Assembly (NCBI RefSeq): GCF_012184385.1
Contig: NZ_VSRL01000023.1
Coordinates: 1-62,537 of the forward strand
DNA: 62,537 bases
Direction of reading: 5' to 3'
DNA from: Lentzea indica
Lineage (GTDB): Bacteria; Actinomycetota; Actinomycetes; Mycobacteriales; Pseudonocardiaceae
Positions 35,204 through 43,708 of the stretch are shown piece after piece. Numbering within the stretch: position 1 is the stretch's first letter; every line of letters begins with the position of its first letter. Position numbers and translations under genes: made by a program. A model generated the notes under the pieces. It made no database searches. It was given only the letters and a program-made list of their open reading frames with translations, and was not told where the DNA came from.

Positions 35204-35826
35204 TCAGGGTTCTCGTCGCGGACGACCAGGCGATGGTGCGGACGGGGTTCGGCATGATTCTGGGCGCCGAGCCCGACATCGAGGTCGTGGCGGAGGCTCA
35301 GGACGGCGTCGAGGCCGTGTCCGAGGCACGCCGCACCAAGCCGGACGTCGCGTTGATGGACATCCGCATGCCGCGCATGGACGGCCTCGAAGCGCTCAAA
35401 CAGATCGCGAACGACGTCCACGTGGTGGTGTGCACGACGTTCGACCACGACGAGTACGTGCACACAGCGTTGAAGAACGGCGCGTGCGGGTTCCTTCTGA
35501 AGGACGCCGGCCCGAACCTGCTCATCGAAGCGGTCCGTGCGGCAGTCACGGGCGACGCGCTCATCAGTCCGTCGATCACCGTCCGGCTGTTGCAGCACAT
35601 GAACGCGCCGGCACAACAACAGCCGCACAACCTCTCAGCGCGTGAGCTCGACGTCGTGAGGCTCGCCGCCGTCGGCAGGACGAACGCGGAGATCGCGCAG
35701 GAACTGTTCATCTCGATAGGCACGGTGAAGACGCACCTGGCGAGCGTTCAGGCCAAATTGGACGCCCGCAACCGCGTCGAGATCGCCGCCTGGGCGTGGG
35801 AAGCCCGGCTGGTCGGCCAAAAGTAG
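35200..35826 (+). CDS. NarL/LuxR-family response regulator
   Basis: A 208-aa protein from GTG 35200. The receiver domain has ADDQ, phospho-acceptor Asp in VALMDIRMPRMDG, Thr in CTTFD and Lys in FLLKDAG. The LuxR HTH is LSARELDVVRLAAVGRTNAEIAQELFIS then GTVKTHLASVQAKL. It is the cognate partner of the overlapping kinase and probably controls the divergent MacB-like exporter. Confidence 0.94.
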   Translation: MIRVLVADDQAMVRTGFGMILGAEPDIEVVAEAQDGVEAVSEARRTKPDVALMDIRMPRMDGLEALKQIANDVHVVVCTTFDHDEYVHTALKNGACGFLLKDAGPNLLIEAVRAAVTGDALISPSITVRLLQHMNAPAQQQPHNLSARELDVVRLAAVGRTNAEIAQELFISIGTVKTHLASVQAKLDARNRVEIAAWAWEARLVGQK

Positions 35827-35886
35827 GACCCACAACCGGTCTGCGGACAGAAGTCCCGTCCTCCGCACATCACCAGAATTCGAGCC

Positions 35887-36219
35887 ATGAAGAAACTCCT
35901 CCTGCTGATTCCCGTGCTGGCGCTCGCGGCGTGTGGCCAGAAGAGCTACACCTACGAGGCGTTCTACGACATCGAGGGCACCGGCAAGGCCGAGATGACG
36001 CTCAGTGTTCCCGGTGGCGCGCCGCAGTCCGAAACCGTTGATCTGCCGGTCAAGAATCGCGCCATGCTCGCCAACGCGCTCGGCAAGATCTCGCTGACCG
36101 TGAAGCCTGAGAACGGCCAGGTCACCTGCAAGCTCCGTGTCGAGAAGGAGAAAGAGATCTCGAACGCCGGGAAGGTCGCCACGTGCGAGTACGAGATCAC
36201 CGAGGACACCGACAACTAA
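35887..36219 (+). CDS. Small lipoprotein, MmpS-like fold
   Basis: A 110-aa protein from ATG 35887. The lipobox is LAAC (LLLIPVLALAACGQKS). The mature domain has YEAFYDIEGTGKAEMTLSVPGG, then LPVKNRAMLANAL, a Cys pair (QVTCKLRVE, VATCEYEI) and an acidic end. This matches the MmpS/beta-sandwich pattern (first strand with G-x-A, two paired strands, C-terminal Cys-x-Y) seen in actinobacterial transport accessory proteins. No MmpL is adjacent. The assignment is fold-level only. Confidence 0.75.
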   Translation: MKKLLLLIPVLALAACGQKSYTYEAFYDIEGTGKAEMTLSVPGGAPQSETVDLPVKNRAMLANALGKISLTVKPENGQVTCKLRVEKEKEISNAGKVATCEYEITEDTDN

Positions 36220-36270
36220 GTGATCCGTTAAACCTTGCCGGGTCACCGCCGGCTCCACTAGGAATCGCGC

Positions 36271-36975
36271 ATGAGGCGAATCGCAGCTGGGCTGGCAGTG
36301 GCGGCACTGGCCGTCGGGTTCATCACCACCGGAACCGCGTCCGCGCAGTCTGAAGTGCAGTCTGAGGCACGGCCTGACTGCGCCTACACCGCGACCCCGG
36401 CCGAACCTCCCGCTCGTCCGGTGTCCATTCCTCACGACCCGTGGTTCACCAAGGGCAAGGTCCTGGTGAAGGTCAAGACGAGCCAGGGCGACATCCCGCT
36501 GGTGCTCGACCGCACCAAGGCGCCGTGCACCACGCACAGCTTCATCCACCTGGCACACCGCGGGTTCTACAACCAGACCGAGTGCCACCGCCTCACCGCG
36601 TATCCGACGCTGAAGGCGCTGCAGTGCGGCGACCCGTCCAACACGGGTGAGGGCGGCCCCGGCTACAAGTACAAGGACGAACTGCCGACGGACCTGAAGC
36701 CGGCGCCGAACGACCCGACCGGCCAGCGCCGCATCTACCCGCGCGGCACGCTCGCGATGGCGAACGCCGGCCCGGACACGAACGGCTCGCAGTTCTTCCT
36801 GGTGCAGTCGGACTCGATCCTGCGCCCGAACTACACGGTGTTCGGCCAGATCCTGCCCGAGGGCATGAAGACCCTGGACAAGATCGCGGCCGGTGGCATC
36901 GCGGGGGAGAACCCGCTGGACGGCCGTCCGAACATCAAGTCCGAGCTGAAGTGGGTGTTCCCGCTCGGCGTCTAG
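36271..36975 (+). CDS. Secreted cyclophilin-type peptidyl-prolyl isomerase
   Basis: A 234-aa protein from ATG 36271. Signal peptide MRRIAAGLAVAALAVGFITTGTASA. The cyclophilin domain has VLDRTKAPCTTHSFIHLA, the substrate-site NQTECHRL, PRGTLAMANAGPDTNGSQFFL and PNYTVFGQIL. The Arg of the usual FHR is kept as CHR (Phe replaced by Cys). Three cysteines may form a disulfide outside the cell. It probably assists folding of exported proteins. Convergent with the TetR gene (stops overlap). Confidence 0.92.
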   Translation: MRRIAAGLAVAALAVGFITTGTASAQSEVQSEARPDCAYTATPAEPPARPVSIPHDPWFTKGKVLVKVKTSQGDIPLVLDRTKAPCTTHSFIHLAHRGFYNQTECHRLTAYPTLKALQCGDPSNTGEGGPGYKYKDELPTDLKPAPNDPTGQRRIYPRGTLAMANAGPDTNGSQFFLVQSDSILRPNYTVFGQILPEGMKTLDKIAAGGIAGENPLDGRPNIKSELKWVFPLGV

Positions 36976-37565
36976 CGCGAAGCCCACCCCGTCAGCGCAC
37001 CGTAGAACGCGTCTGAGAGCCGCCGGACCACCTGCTCGTCAGGTAGTCCGGCGGTTTTCGTCAGGTCGATGATCTCGCGCGGGTCGAACAACGCGTTGTG
37101 CAGAAACCGCGCCACGGACAGCAAAGCGTCCGGCAGGGCCAGGTCGATCAGCACTCCGCGCAACGCACGGTCCCACGCCTCGCACGACCGTGCTGTCGTG
37201 ACGTCAGCCGAGTGCAGACGCTCCAGGAACCCGCGCTGGGACCAGAACCGCACGATCACGGGGCCGTGCACGTTCTGCAACTTCACCCAGCGCGCTGCCT
37301 GGTGTTCGAACAGTTCCTTGCCGCTCTTGCGGGAACGTTCGCCGTGCTCGACCAACGACGCTATGACGTCCTCGTGGTAGGCCGTCACAAGTGCTTCCAC
37401 GGACGGGAAGTGCCGATACGCCGTCGCTTGCGAAAGCGCCGCCTTGCGCGCGATCGACTGCATCGTCGCCGTTGCTGGTTCAGCCCGCAGGACGTGCGTC
37501 GCGGCATCCAGCAATCGCTTGCGGTTGCGGCGCGCGTCACTGCGGCTGCTTGTCTCCTCCGGCAG
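36972..37565 (-). CDS. TetR-family regulator with apparent CTG start
   Basis: A 197-aa protein. The HTH region runs through RRNRKRLLDAATHVLRAEP and IARKAALSQATAYRHFPSVEAL, with a long helical C-terminus. There is no ATG, GTG or TTG in frame upstream for over 150 bp. CTG 37565 has GGTGGGAGG exactly 5 nt before it and gives a normal TetR N-terminus (LPEETSSRSDARRNRKR). So either CTG initiates or a sequencing error hides the start. It is the last gene of the glutaryl-CoA operon, 50 bp after the acyl-CoA dehydrogenase, and is likely its repressor. Confidence 0.85.
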   Translation of the reverse strand: MPEETSSRSDARRNRKRLLDAATHVLRAEPATATMQSIARKAALSQATAYRHFPSVEALVTAYHEDVIASLVEHGERSRKSGKELFEHQAARWVKLQNVHGPVIVRFWSQRGFLERLHSADVTTARSCEAWDRALRGVLIDLALPDALLSVARFLHNALFDPREIIDLTKTAGLPDEQVVRRLSDAFYGALTGWASR

Positions 37566-37615
37566 AGCGTCCTCCCACCTGCGAACCGATTGCGAGTGCA
37601 GGATAGGCGGAACGA

Positions 37616-38776
37616 TCAGCGGAACGAGGTGATTCCGGTCAACGCGTGGCCGATGGATAGCAAATGGATGTCGGAAGTGCCCTCGTAAGTCAGTACGGAT
37701 TCCAGGTTGTTCGCGTGACGCAAGGGCGAGTACTCGAGCGAGATGCCGTTGGCGCCGAGGATCGTCCGGCTTTCCCGTGCGATCGCGATGGCGGCCTCGA
37801 CGTTGTTGTACTTGCCGACGCTGATCTGCTCCGGCTTCAACGTGCCGGCCTCCTTCAGCTTCGCGAGGTGCAACGCCAGCAGCATCGCGTTGTTGACCTG
37901 CACCGACATGCTCGCGAGCTTCCGTTGCGTCAGCTGGAACGCGGCGATCGGCTTGTCGAACTGGATGCGCGTGCCGGAGTAGTCCAGCGCCGCCTGCAAC
38001 GAATCCCGCGCGGCACCGACAGCACCGAACACGATCCCGAACCTGGCCTCGTTCAGGCACGAAAGCGGAGCGCGCAAGGAAGTCGCGAGCGGCAGTCGCG
38101 CGTTTTCCGGCAGTCGCACGTCCTCGAGGATCAACTCGGACGTGACGGACGCTCGCATGGACAACTTGTGCTTGATGTCCTGGGTCGAGAATCCCGGTGT
38201 GCCGCGAGGTACGAGGAATCCTCGAATTCCCTCCTCGGTCTGCGCCCACACCGTCGCCACGTCCGCCAGACCACCGTTGGTGATCCACATCTTGGTGCCG
38301 TTGAGCACCCAGTCCGAGCCGTCCCGCACGGCCCGCGTGCGCATGCCCGACGGGTTCGATCCGAAGTCCGGTTCGGTCAGCCCGAAGCACCCGATCGCCT
38401 CACCGGTGGCGAGCCGCGGCAGCCATTCCTGCTTCTGCTCCTCCGACCCGTACTTCCAGATCGAGTACATCGACAGCGAACCCTGCACGGACACGAAGCT
38501 GCGGATCCCGCTGTCCACGGCCTCCAGCTCCAGGCATGCGAGCCCGTACGCCAGAGCGGACGTGCCGGCGCACCCGTAGCCCTCGAGGTGCATGCCCAGC
38601 ACGCCGAGCTTGCCCAGCTCCTGGGCGAGCTCGCGAGGCAGGATGCCCTCCTCGAACCACTTCCCGATGTGCGGTCGCACGTTGTCCGTGAGGAACGCCG
38701 CGACGGTGGCCTGGATGTCGCGCTCCTCGTCGCTCAGCAACGACGGGATCTCCAGCAACTGCAACGGGTCCTGCAC
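37616..38776 (-). CDS. gcdH: Glutaryl-CoA dehydrogenase (acyl-CoA dehydrogenase family)
   Basis: A 386-aa protein from GTG 38776, one base after the CoA-transferase stop. Flavin-binding segments are CFGLTEPDFGSNPSGMRTRA and WITNGG. The C-terminal YEGTSDIHLL supplies the catalytic Glu. The SCLNEARFGI stretch (Arg position specific to glutaryl-CoA dehydrogenases) and the length support oxidative decarboxylation of glutaryl-CoA to crotonyl-CoA. The general acyl-CoA dehydrogenase family is certain. Substrate specificity is well supported but not proved. Confidence 0.9.
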   Translation of the reverse strand: MQDPLQLLEIPSLLSDEERDIQATVAAFLTDNVRPHIGKWFEEGILPRELAQELGKLGVLGMHLEGYGCAGTSALAYGLACLELEAVDSGIRSFVSVQGSLSMYSIWKYGSEEQKQEWLPRLATGEAIGCFGLTEPDFGSNPSGMRTRAVRDGSDWVLNGTKMWITNGGLADVATVWAQTEEGIRGFLVPRGTPGFSTQDIKHKLSMRASVTSELILEDVRLPENARLPLATSLRAPLSCLNEARFGIVFGAVGAARDSLQAALDYSGTRIQFDKPIAAFQLTQRKLASMSVQVNNAMLLALHLAKLKEAGTLKPEQISVGKYNNVEAAIAIARESRTILGANGISLEYSPLRHANNLESVLTYEGTSDIHLLSIGHALTGITSFR

Positions 38777-38777
38777 T

Positions 38778-39863
38778 TCACTGCTCCAGCTTCGGCGGGC
38801 GCAGCCGGTAGGTGACCGGCGTGCGCGACAGGCGGATGGGGTTCGCGACGAGCGTCATGTCGCCGATCGTCGCGGTGGGGCTGAGGTCCAGCGACTCCGC
38901 CAGCGCGAACGCGTGCGCCACGTCGTTAACGGGACCACAGGGAACGCCAAGGGGCGTCAAGATTTCGAACCAGTGCTGCGCCGGATGAGTCCGCAGGCGC
39001 ACCGAGAGGATCTCGAACAGCTCGTCGACGTTCTCAACCCTGTCGGAGTTCGTGACGAACCGCGGATCCGTGGCCAGCTCCGGCACGTCCAGCACCGAGC
39101 ACAGGCGGCGGAACTGCCTGTCGTTGCCCACCGCGAGCACGATCGGCTGGTCGACCGTCGGGAACACCTCGTACGGCGCGATCGACGGATGCCGGTTGCC
39201 CATCGGCTTCGGCACCGAGCCCGCCAGCGTGAAGCCCGCGCTCTGGTTCACCATGCTGGACAACAACACCGTCAGCAGGTCCAGCTCGACGAGCTGTCCC
39301 TGCCCGGTCGCCTCCCGGTGGCGCAGCGCCGCGAGGATGCCGACGCAGGCGTGCAACCCCGTCAGCACGTCGACCAGCGCCACGCCGGTCTTCACCGGCT
39401 CGTACGGGCCTGGCCCCGTCACGCTCATCAACCCGCCCACGGCCTGCACGAGCAGGTCGTACCCGGCCAGGTCCGCGCCCTTGCCCGAACCGAACCCCGA
39501 GATCGAGCAGTAGACGAGGTCGTCACGCCCCAACGACTCGTAGTCCAGCCCGAACTTCTTCATGGTGCCCGGTTTGAAGTTCTCGACGACGACGTCCGCA
39601 CGCGCGATGAGCTCACGCGCCTGCCCCCGGCCTGCCTCGGTCGACAGGTCGATCTGCACGGACGTCTTGTTCCTGTTGACGGACAGGAAGTACGTGGCCT
39701 CGCCCTCGAAGTGCGGCGGACCCCACGTGCGGGTCTCGTCGCCCCTGCCGGGCTGCTCCACCTTGATGACCTCGGCACCGAGGTCGCCGAGCATCATCGT
39801 CGCGTACGGCGCCGCCAGCACCCGGCTGAAGTCCGCGATCACCACACCTTCGAGCGAGCTCAT
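38778..39863 (-). CDS. Family III CoA-transferase (CaiB/Frc/SUGCT-like)
   Basis: A 361-aa protein from ATG 39863, overlapping the dehydrogenase stop (ATGA). It has the class III opening VVIADFSRVLAAPYATMMLGDLGAEVIKVE, GDETRTWGPPHFEGEATYF, and a middle SISGFGSGKGADLAGYDLLVQA (the catalytic Asp region). Later SIAPYEVFPTVD and GVPCGPVNDVAHAF appear. Enzymes next to glutaryl-CoA dehydrogenase (SUGCT type) make glutaryl-CoA from glutarate with succinyl-CoA or HMG-CoA as donor. That is the likely reaction here. Confidence 0.9.
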   Translation of the reverse strand: MSSLEGVVIADFSRVLAAPYATMMLGDLGAEVIKVEQPGRGDETRTWGPPHFEGEATYFLSVNRNKTSVQIDLSTEAGRGQARELIARADVVVENFKPGTMKKFGLDYESLGRDDLVYCSISGFGSGKGADLAGYDLLVQAVGGLMSVTGPGPYEPVKTGVALVDVLTGLHACVGILAALRHREATGQGQLVELDLLTVLLSSMVNQSAGFTLAGSVPKPMGNRHPSIAPYEVFPTVDQPIVLAVGNDRQFRRLCSVLDVPELATDPRFVTNSDRVENVDELFEILSVRLRTHPAQHWFEILTPLGVPCGPVNDVAHAFALAESLDLSPTATIGDMTLVANPIRLSRTPVTYRLRPPKLEQ

Positions 39864-40990
39864 GCGACCCGCCCCCGCAGCTTCATCGCGGCCAGCACAC
39901 GTTCCTGCGCCAGCTCGCGCGCAGCCACATGTGTTGTCGTACCACGATTTCTTGCCTCGACGATGATCTGAGCCGCGTTCGCCCTCAGCTTCGAGGACAC
40001 GGCGTCCAGCACCGTCGCGGGGTTCACCGGGAACGGTGAGTACCGCGCGTCCATCCCGAACGCCGCCGCGACCACGCCACCGGCGTTCGCGATGAAGTCC
40101 GGCACGACCGTGATCCCGCGCTCCGCGAGAACCTCCTGTGCCGCAACGGAAGTCGGCAGGTTCGCGCCCTCGATCACCAGGGTGGTGTCGAGCTCGCCCG
40201 CGAGTTCCGCGTCGATCACGTCCTGCAGCGCCGCCGGCACCAGAACGTCGCACGGCACCCGGAACTCGGAACCCAGCGCCTGCACCGGCCCGTACTCCTT
40301 GACCGCGAGATCACCGGACGAGGCCCGCAGGTCGAGCAGCCGTGCCACGTCCAGCCCGTCGGGGTCCACCAGCGCACCGTGCACCGACGACACGGCAACG
40401 ACAACAGCGCCGAGTTCGGCGAACCGCTTCGCTGCCGCGGCGCCAACCGCACCAAAGCCCTGAATTGCGACACGCTTGCCGCGCAGTGAGCCGCTTCGGG
40501 CCATCAGTTCGTCCGCCACCTCGGCCACGCCAAACCCGGTGACGCCCAGCTCGTCGTACGGAAGACCGCCGAGTTGAGCCGGTGCGCCCATCATAGCGCC
40601 GCGGTCCGACAGTTCGTCCTGGACGATCGCGGCGTCCCGTTCGGTGAGCCCCATGTCGAGCCCGAGCACGTACTCGCGCGGCACCTCGTTGGAGAGCTTG
40701 CGCGCGAACGCCCGCAGCGCCGCTTCCTTGTCAGGAGAGGAAGGATCGAACACGATCCCCGCCTTGGCGCCGCCGAAGAACAGGTCGACCCCCGCCCACT
40801 TCCACGTCATCACGCGCGCGAGACGGGCGATCTCCGCGACGGTCACGTGCGGGCTCATCCGCGTGCCGCCCTTGCCCATGCCGCGCGCGGTGTTGTCGAT
40901 GACGAGCACACCTTTCATGCCGGTGCGCCGGTCGGACACGCAGACGACCTTCTCAGGTCCCCACTCGTCCATGAGCTGGAGAACGTCCAT
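39860..40990 (-). CDS. Glu/Leu/Phe/Val-type NAD-dependent amino acid dehydrogenase
   Basis: Start ATG 40990 has GAGGG 7 nt upstream; ATG 40996 is the alternative. The N-terminal half has the KGGTRMSPHVTVAEIARLARVMTWK region with catalytic Lys in FFGGAKAGI. The Rossmann half has VAIQGFGAVGAAAAK (GxGxxG) and later IEGANLPTSVAAQEVL, VVPDFIANAGGV. It deaminates an amino acid to a 2-oxo acid. Between an FAD amine oxidase and glutaryl-CoA enzymes, 2-aminoadipate is a possible substrate; glutamate recycling is the alternative. Confidence 0.9.
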   Translation of the reverse strand: MDVLQLMDEWGPEKVVCVSDRRTGMKGVLVIDNTARGMGKGGTRMSPHVTVAEIARLARVMTWKWAGVDLFFGGAKAGIVFDPSSPDKEAALRAFARKLSNEVPREYVLGLDMGLTERDAAIVQDELSDRGAMMGAPAQLGGLPYDELGVTGFGVAEVADELMARSGSLRGKRVAIQGFGAVGAAAAKRFAELGAVVVAVSSVHGALVDPDGLDVARLLDLRASSGDLAVKEYGPVQALGSEFRVPCDVLVPAALQDVIDAELAGELDTTLVIEGANLPTSVAAQEVLAERGITVVPDFIANAGGVVAAAFGMDARYSPFPVNPATVLDAVSSKLRANAAQIIVEARNRGTTTHVAARELAQERVLAAMKLRGRVA

Positions 40991-41000
40991 CAGCATTCCC

Positions 41001-42161
41001 TCACACGCAGTTGAGCTCAGGCCGCGCCCGGTCGGCGGCGAACCGTGAGGCGTCCAAACTGGACACGTCGACGAAGGGCTCGCGGTCCAGCACGAGGTCG
41101 CGCACGACCTCTCCGACCGCGGGGCCCTGCAGGAAACCGTGCCCGGAGAAACCGGTGGCGTAGAAGAACCGGCCGGCCGACCCGATCAGCGCGTTGCGGT
41201 CCGGCGTCTCCTCGTACAGCCCGGCCCACCCGTCGCGCACACCCACGTCCAGCAGTTTCGGCGCGCGCCTCCCGATCGCCTCGGTGAGCCGCGGGAGCCA
41301 CGCGTCGGACATGTCCAGCTTGAAGCCCGGCGTCTCCTCCGGGTCGGACATGCCGATCAGCAGCCCGCGGCCCTCGCGGTGGAAGTAGAAGGTGCTGCCG
41401 AAGTCGATGGTGAAGGGCACCACCCGATCGTGTAGTTCGGGCATGGGTTCGGTGAACATGATCTGCCGCCGCAACGGGGAAACCGGCAGGTCAACGCCCA
41501 CCATCTCGCCGATCGACCGCGACCACGCACCCGCTGCGCAGACGACAGTTCCCGTCGAAATCTCGCCGCGGTCGGTCAGCACGCGAAAAGTGTCAGACCC
41601 CGTCCCTACGATCGATCTCACGGTGGTTCTGGTGCAGAAACGGGCACCGGATCGGCGGGCCGCGGTGGCATAGCCGAGGACCACGGACTCTGGAGTGCAG
41701 TGTCCGTCGTCCGGCGAGAAGGTCGCCGCGAGCAGGCCGTCCGTTTCGATCAACGGCGAGATCCGTTGCGCTTCCTCGATAGTCAGCATGCGACTGCGTA
41801 CGCCGAGGGAGTTCTGGAGGTCGACGTTGCGCTCGAACGCCGTGACGTGTTCCCGAGAAGAAAGGAGAAACAGGTAGCCGACCTGGTGCAGATCGATCTC
41901 CTGCCCCGGCCGCTGCGGAAAGCGCTGGAACGCTTCGAGTGATCGGGCTCCGAGCCTGATGTTCAGCTCGTCGGAGAACTGGGCGCGCACCCCACCCGCC
42001 GCTTTGCAGGTGGAGCCGGAACCCAGCTCGTCCTTCTCGACGACCACGACATCCCGGACGCCTGCCTCGGCGAGGTGAAAGGCGATGGACGTCCCCATCA
42101 CCCCGCCGCCGATGACGACGACCTCGGCCTGACTTGGCAGCTCAGCCGAGCCGGAAGTCAA
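41001..42161 (-). CDS. FAD-dependent amine/amino-acid oxidoreductase (DadA/sarcosine oxidase-like)
   Basis: A 386-aa protein. TTG 42161 overlaps the ALDH gene by 20 bp; no ATG or GTG precedes the dinucleotide-binding motif VVVIGGGVMGTSIAFHLAEAG. A conserved STCKAAGGVRAQF follows. The C-terminal part has GWAGLYEETPDRNALIG and FFYATGFSGHGFLQGPAVGE, typical of the DAO superfamily (sarcosine oxidase, pipecolate oxidase, DadA). It oxidises a secondary or primary amino acid to the imine. In this operon pipecolate or a D-amino acid such as D-lysine would make sense. Substrate is inferred only. Confidence 0.9.
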   Translation of the reverse strand: MTSGSAELPSQAEVVVIGGGVMGTSIAFHLAEAGVRDVVVVEKDELGSGSTCKAAGGVRAQFSDELNIRLGARSLEAFQRFPQRPGQEIDLHQVGYLFLLSSREHVTAFERNVDLQNSLGVRSRMLTIEEAQRISPLIETDGLLAATFSPDDGHCTPESVVLGYATAARRSGARFCTRTTVRSIVGTGSDTFRVLTDRGEISTGTVVCAAGAWSRSIGEMVGVDLPVSPLRRQIMFTEPMPELHDRVVPFTIDFGSTFYFHREGRGLLIGMSDPEETPGFKLDMSDAWLPRLTEAIGRRAPKLLDVGVRDGWAGLYEETPDRNALIGSAGRFFYATGFSGHGFLQGPAVGEVVRDLVLDREPFVDVSSLDASRFAADRARPELNCV

Positions 42162-43626
42162 GGTTCGCCCCGATCTCGAGCGTGTCCATCTGCGCCTTCT
42201 GCAGCTTCCCTGAGTAGTCCCAGTTCATGGACTGCCAGCGGGTGAACTGATCGAGCACCCACACGCCCGACTGCCGGGAGCCGTTGCCGCTCTTGCCGTT
42301 GCCGCCGAACGGCAGGTGCGCTTCGGCCCCGGACGTCGAGTTGTTGACGCTCACCATTCCGGCGGAGATGCCGGCGCGGAACCGGAAAGCCTTGTTCGGG
42401 TCCGTGGTGTAGATCGAGCACGACAGGCCGTAGCCCGGCTTGTTGCCCAGCTCGATCGCCTCGTCCAGGTCCGAGTACTTCATGACGCCGACGATCGGGC
42501 CGAACGTCTCCTGAAGGAACAGCTCGTCGTCGGAGCGCACACCGGAAACGATCGCGGGGTGGTAGAAGAAGCCGTTCTCACCAGTGAAGCCGTTGCGGGG
42601 GCTGGCAGCCGTGATGCGGCCGGTCGGGCCGTGCACCTCGTGGTGCTCGCCGATCCAGCCGAGGTACTTCTCGTACGCCAGTGCGAACTTCTCGTCCAGC
42701 AACGGTCCATAGAGGACATCACCGGTCGGGTCGCCGACGACGGCGCCGGACGCGGCCTCGACGAACCGGGAGAGGAACTCGTCGTACACCGACTCGTGCA
42801 CGATCGCCGTGCCGAGCGAGGTGCACCGCTGGCCCGCGGAGCCGAAGCCGGCGAACAACGCGCCCTGCACGGCCAGGTCCAGGTCGGCGTCCTCGGTGAC
42901 GACCATCGGGTTCTTGCCGCCCAGTTCCAGGCACGGCGTCTGCAGGTGGCGGCCGCACAGCTCGCCGATCCGCACGCCGACCTCGCTGGACCCGGTGAAC
43001 CCGACCTTGTCGACGAGGCCGTTCTGCAACGCCTGCTCCAGGCCGTTGAACGTCTCCGAGCCTTCGGCGAAGACGATCTCAAACACGCCGGCAGGGATGC
43101 CGGCGGCCTGGAACACGTCGTAGAAGGCCTGGGCGGACGCGGCGGAGTACTCGGCGGGCTTCCACACGACCGAGTTGCCGCACAGCAGCGCCGGGATGAT
43201 GTACCAGGACGGCACGGCGACCGGGAAGTTGCCGGCGGTGATGATCGCCGCGACGCCGACGGGGTTGCGGAACGTGAAGAGCTGCTTGTCCGGCATCTCC
43301 GACGGCACCGTCTGCCCGTAGAGGCGCCTGCCCTCGCCGACGAAGAAGTTGCAGGTGTCCACGATCTCCTGCACCTCGCCGCGTGCCTCCGCGATCGGCT
43401 TGCCGATCTCGCGGGTCACCAGCTGGGCGAGCGGCTCGAAGTTCGCCTCGACGAGCCTGCCGATGTTGCCGATGACCTGTCCACGCACGGGCGCGGGCAC
43501 GCGCGCCCACGTGCGCTGCGCCGCTTTCGCCCGCTGAGCTGCGTCGACGAAGGTGCGGCTGGTCCCGAGCTCGATCTCGGTGACCACGTCGGAGGTGTTC
43601 GACGGGTTCGTGGAGACATAGGGCAT
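42142..43626 (-). CDS. ALDH7-like aldehyde dehydrogenase (aminoadipate/glutarate semialdehyde type)
   Basis: A 494-aa protein from ATG 43626 (MPYVSTNPSN). The catalytic Glu is in LELGGKN and the nucleophilic Cys in AGQRCTSLG. NAD motif GFTGSSEVGVRI. The segments VLYGPLLDE and SVNNSTSGAEAHLPFGGNGKSGNGSRQSG resemble antiquitin/ALDH7 and piperideine-6-carboxylate dehydrogenases more than ALDH1-type enzymes. It probably oxidises a semialdehyde such as aminoadipate semialdehyde (P6C) or glutarate semialdehyde. First gene of a six-gene operon that ends with TetR. Confidence 0.9.
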   Translation of the reverse strand: MPYVSTNPSNTSDVVTEIELGTSRTFVDAAQRAKAAQRTWARVPAPVRGQVIGNIGRLVEANFEPLAQLVTREIGKPIAEARGEVQEIVDTCNFFVGEGRRLYGQTVPSEMPDKQLFTFRNPVGVAAIITAGNFPVAVPSWYIIPALLCGNSVVWKPAEYSAASAQAFYDVFQAAGIPAGVFEIVFAEGSETFNGLEQALQNGLVDKVGFTGSSEVGVRIGELCGRHLQTPCLELGGKNPMVVTEDADLDLAVQGALFAGFGSAGQRCTSLGTAIVHESVYDEFLSRFVEAASGAVVGDPTGDVLYGPLLDEKFALAYEKYLGWIGEHHEVHGPTGRITAASPRNGFTGENGFFYHPAIVSGVRSDDELFLQETFGPIVGVMKYSDLDEAIELGNKPGYGLSCSIYTTDPNKAFRFRAGISAGMVSVNNSTSGAEAHLPFGGNGKSGNGSRQSGVWVLDQFTRWQSMNWDYSGKLQKAQMDTLEIGANLDFRLG

Positions 43627-43708
43627 GCATCCCACCCTGGTAGTTACCCGGTGGTTCCGCCAGGGGTTGCAGAATGAAACCTCGCGACGTCGAGCATAAG
43701 CTGGCCTG
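43627..43708. promoter_or_regulatory. Divergent promoter region ALDH operon / LysR
   Basis: This 82-bp gap between two divergent start codons should contain the LysR operator. A CCACC (43632-43636) / GGTGG (43650-43654) inverted pair with a 13-bp spacer is the only dyad I see there. It is a weak candidate. Confidence 0.4.
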
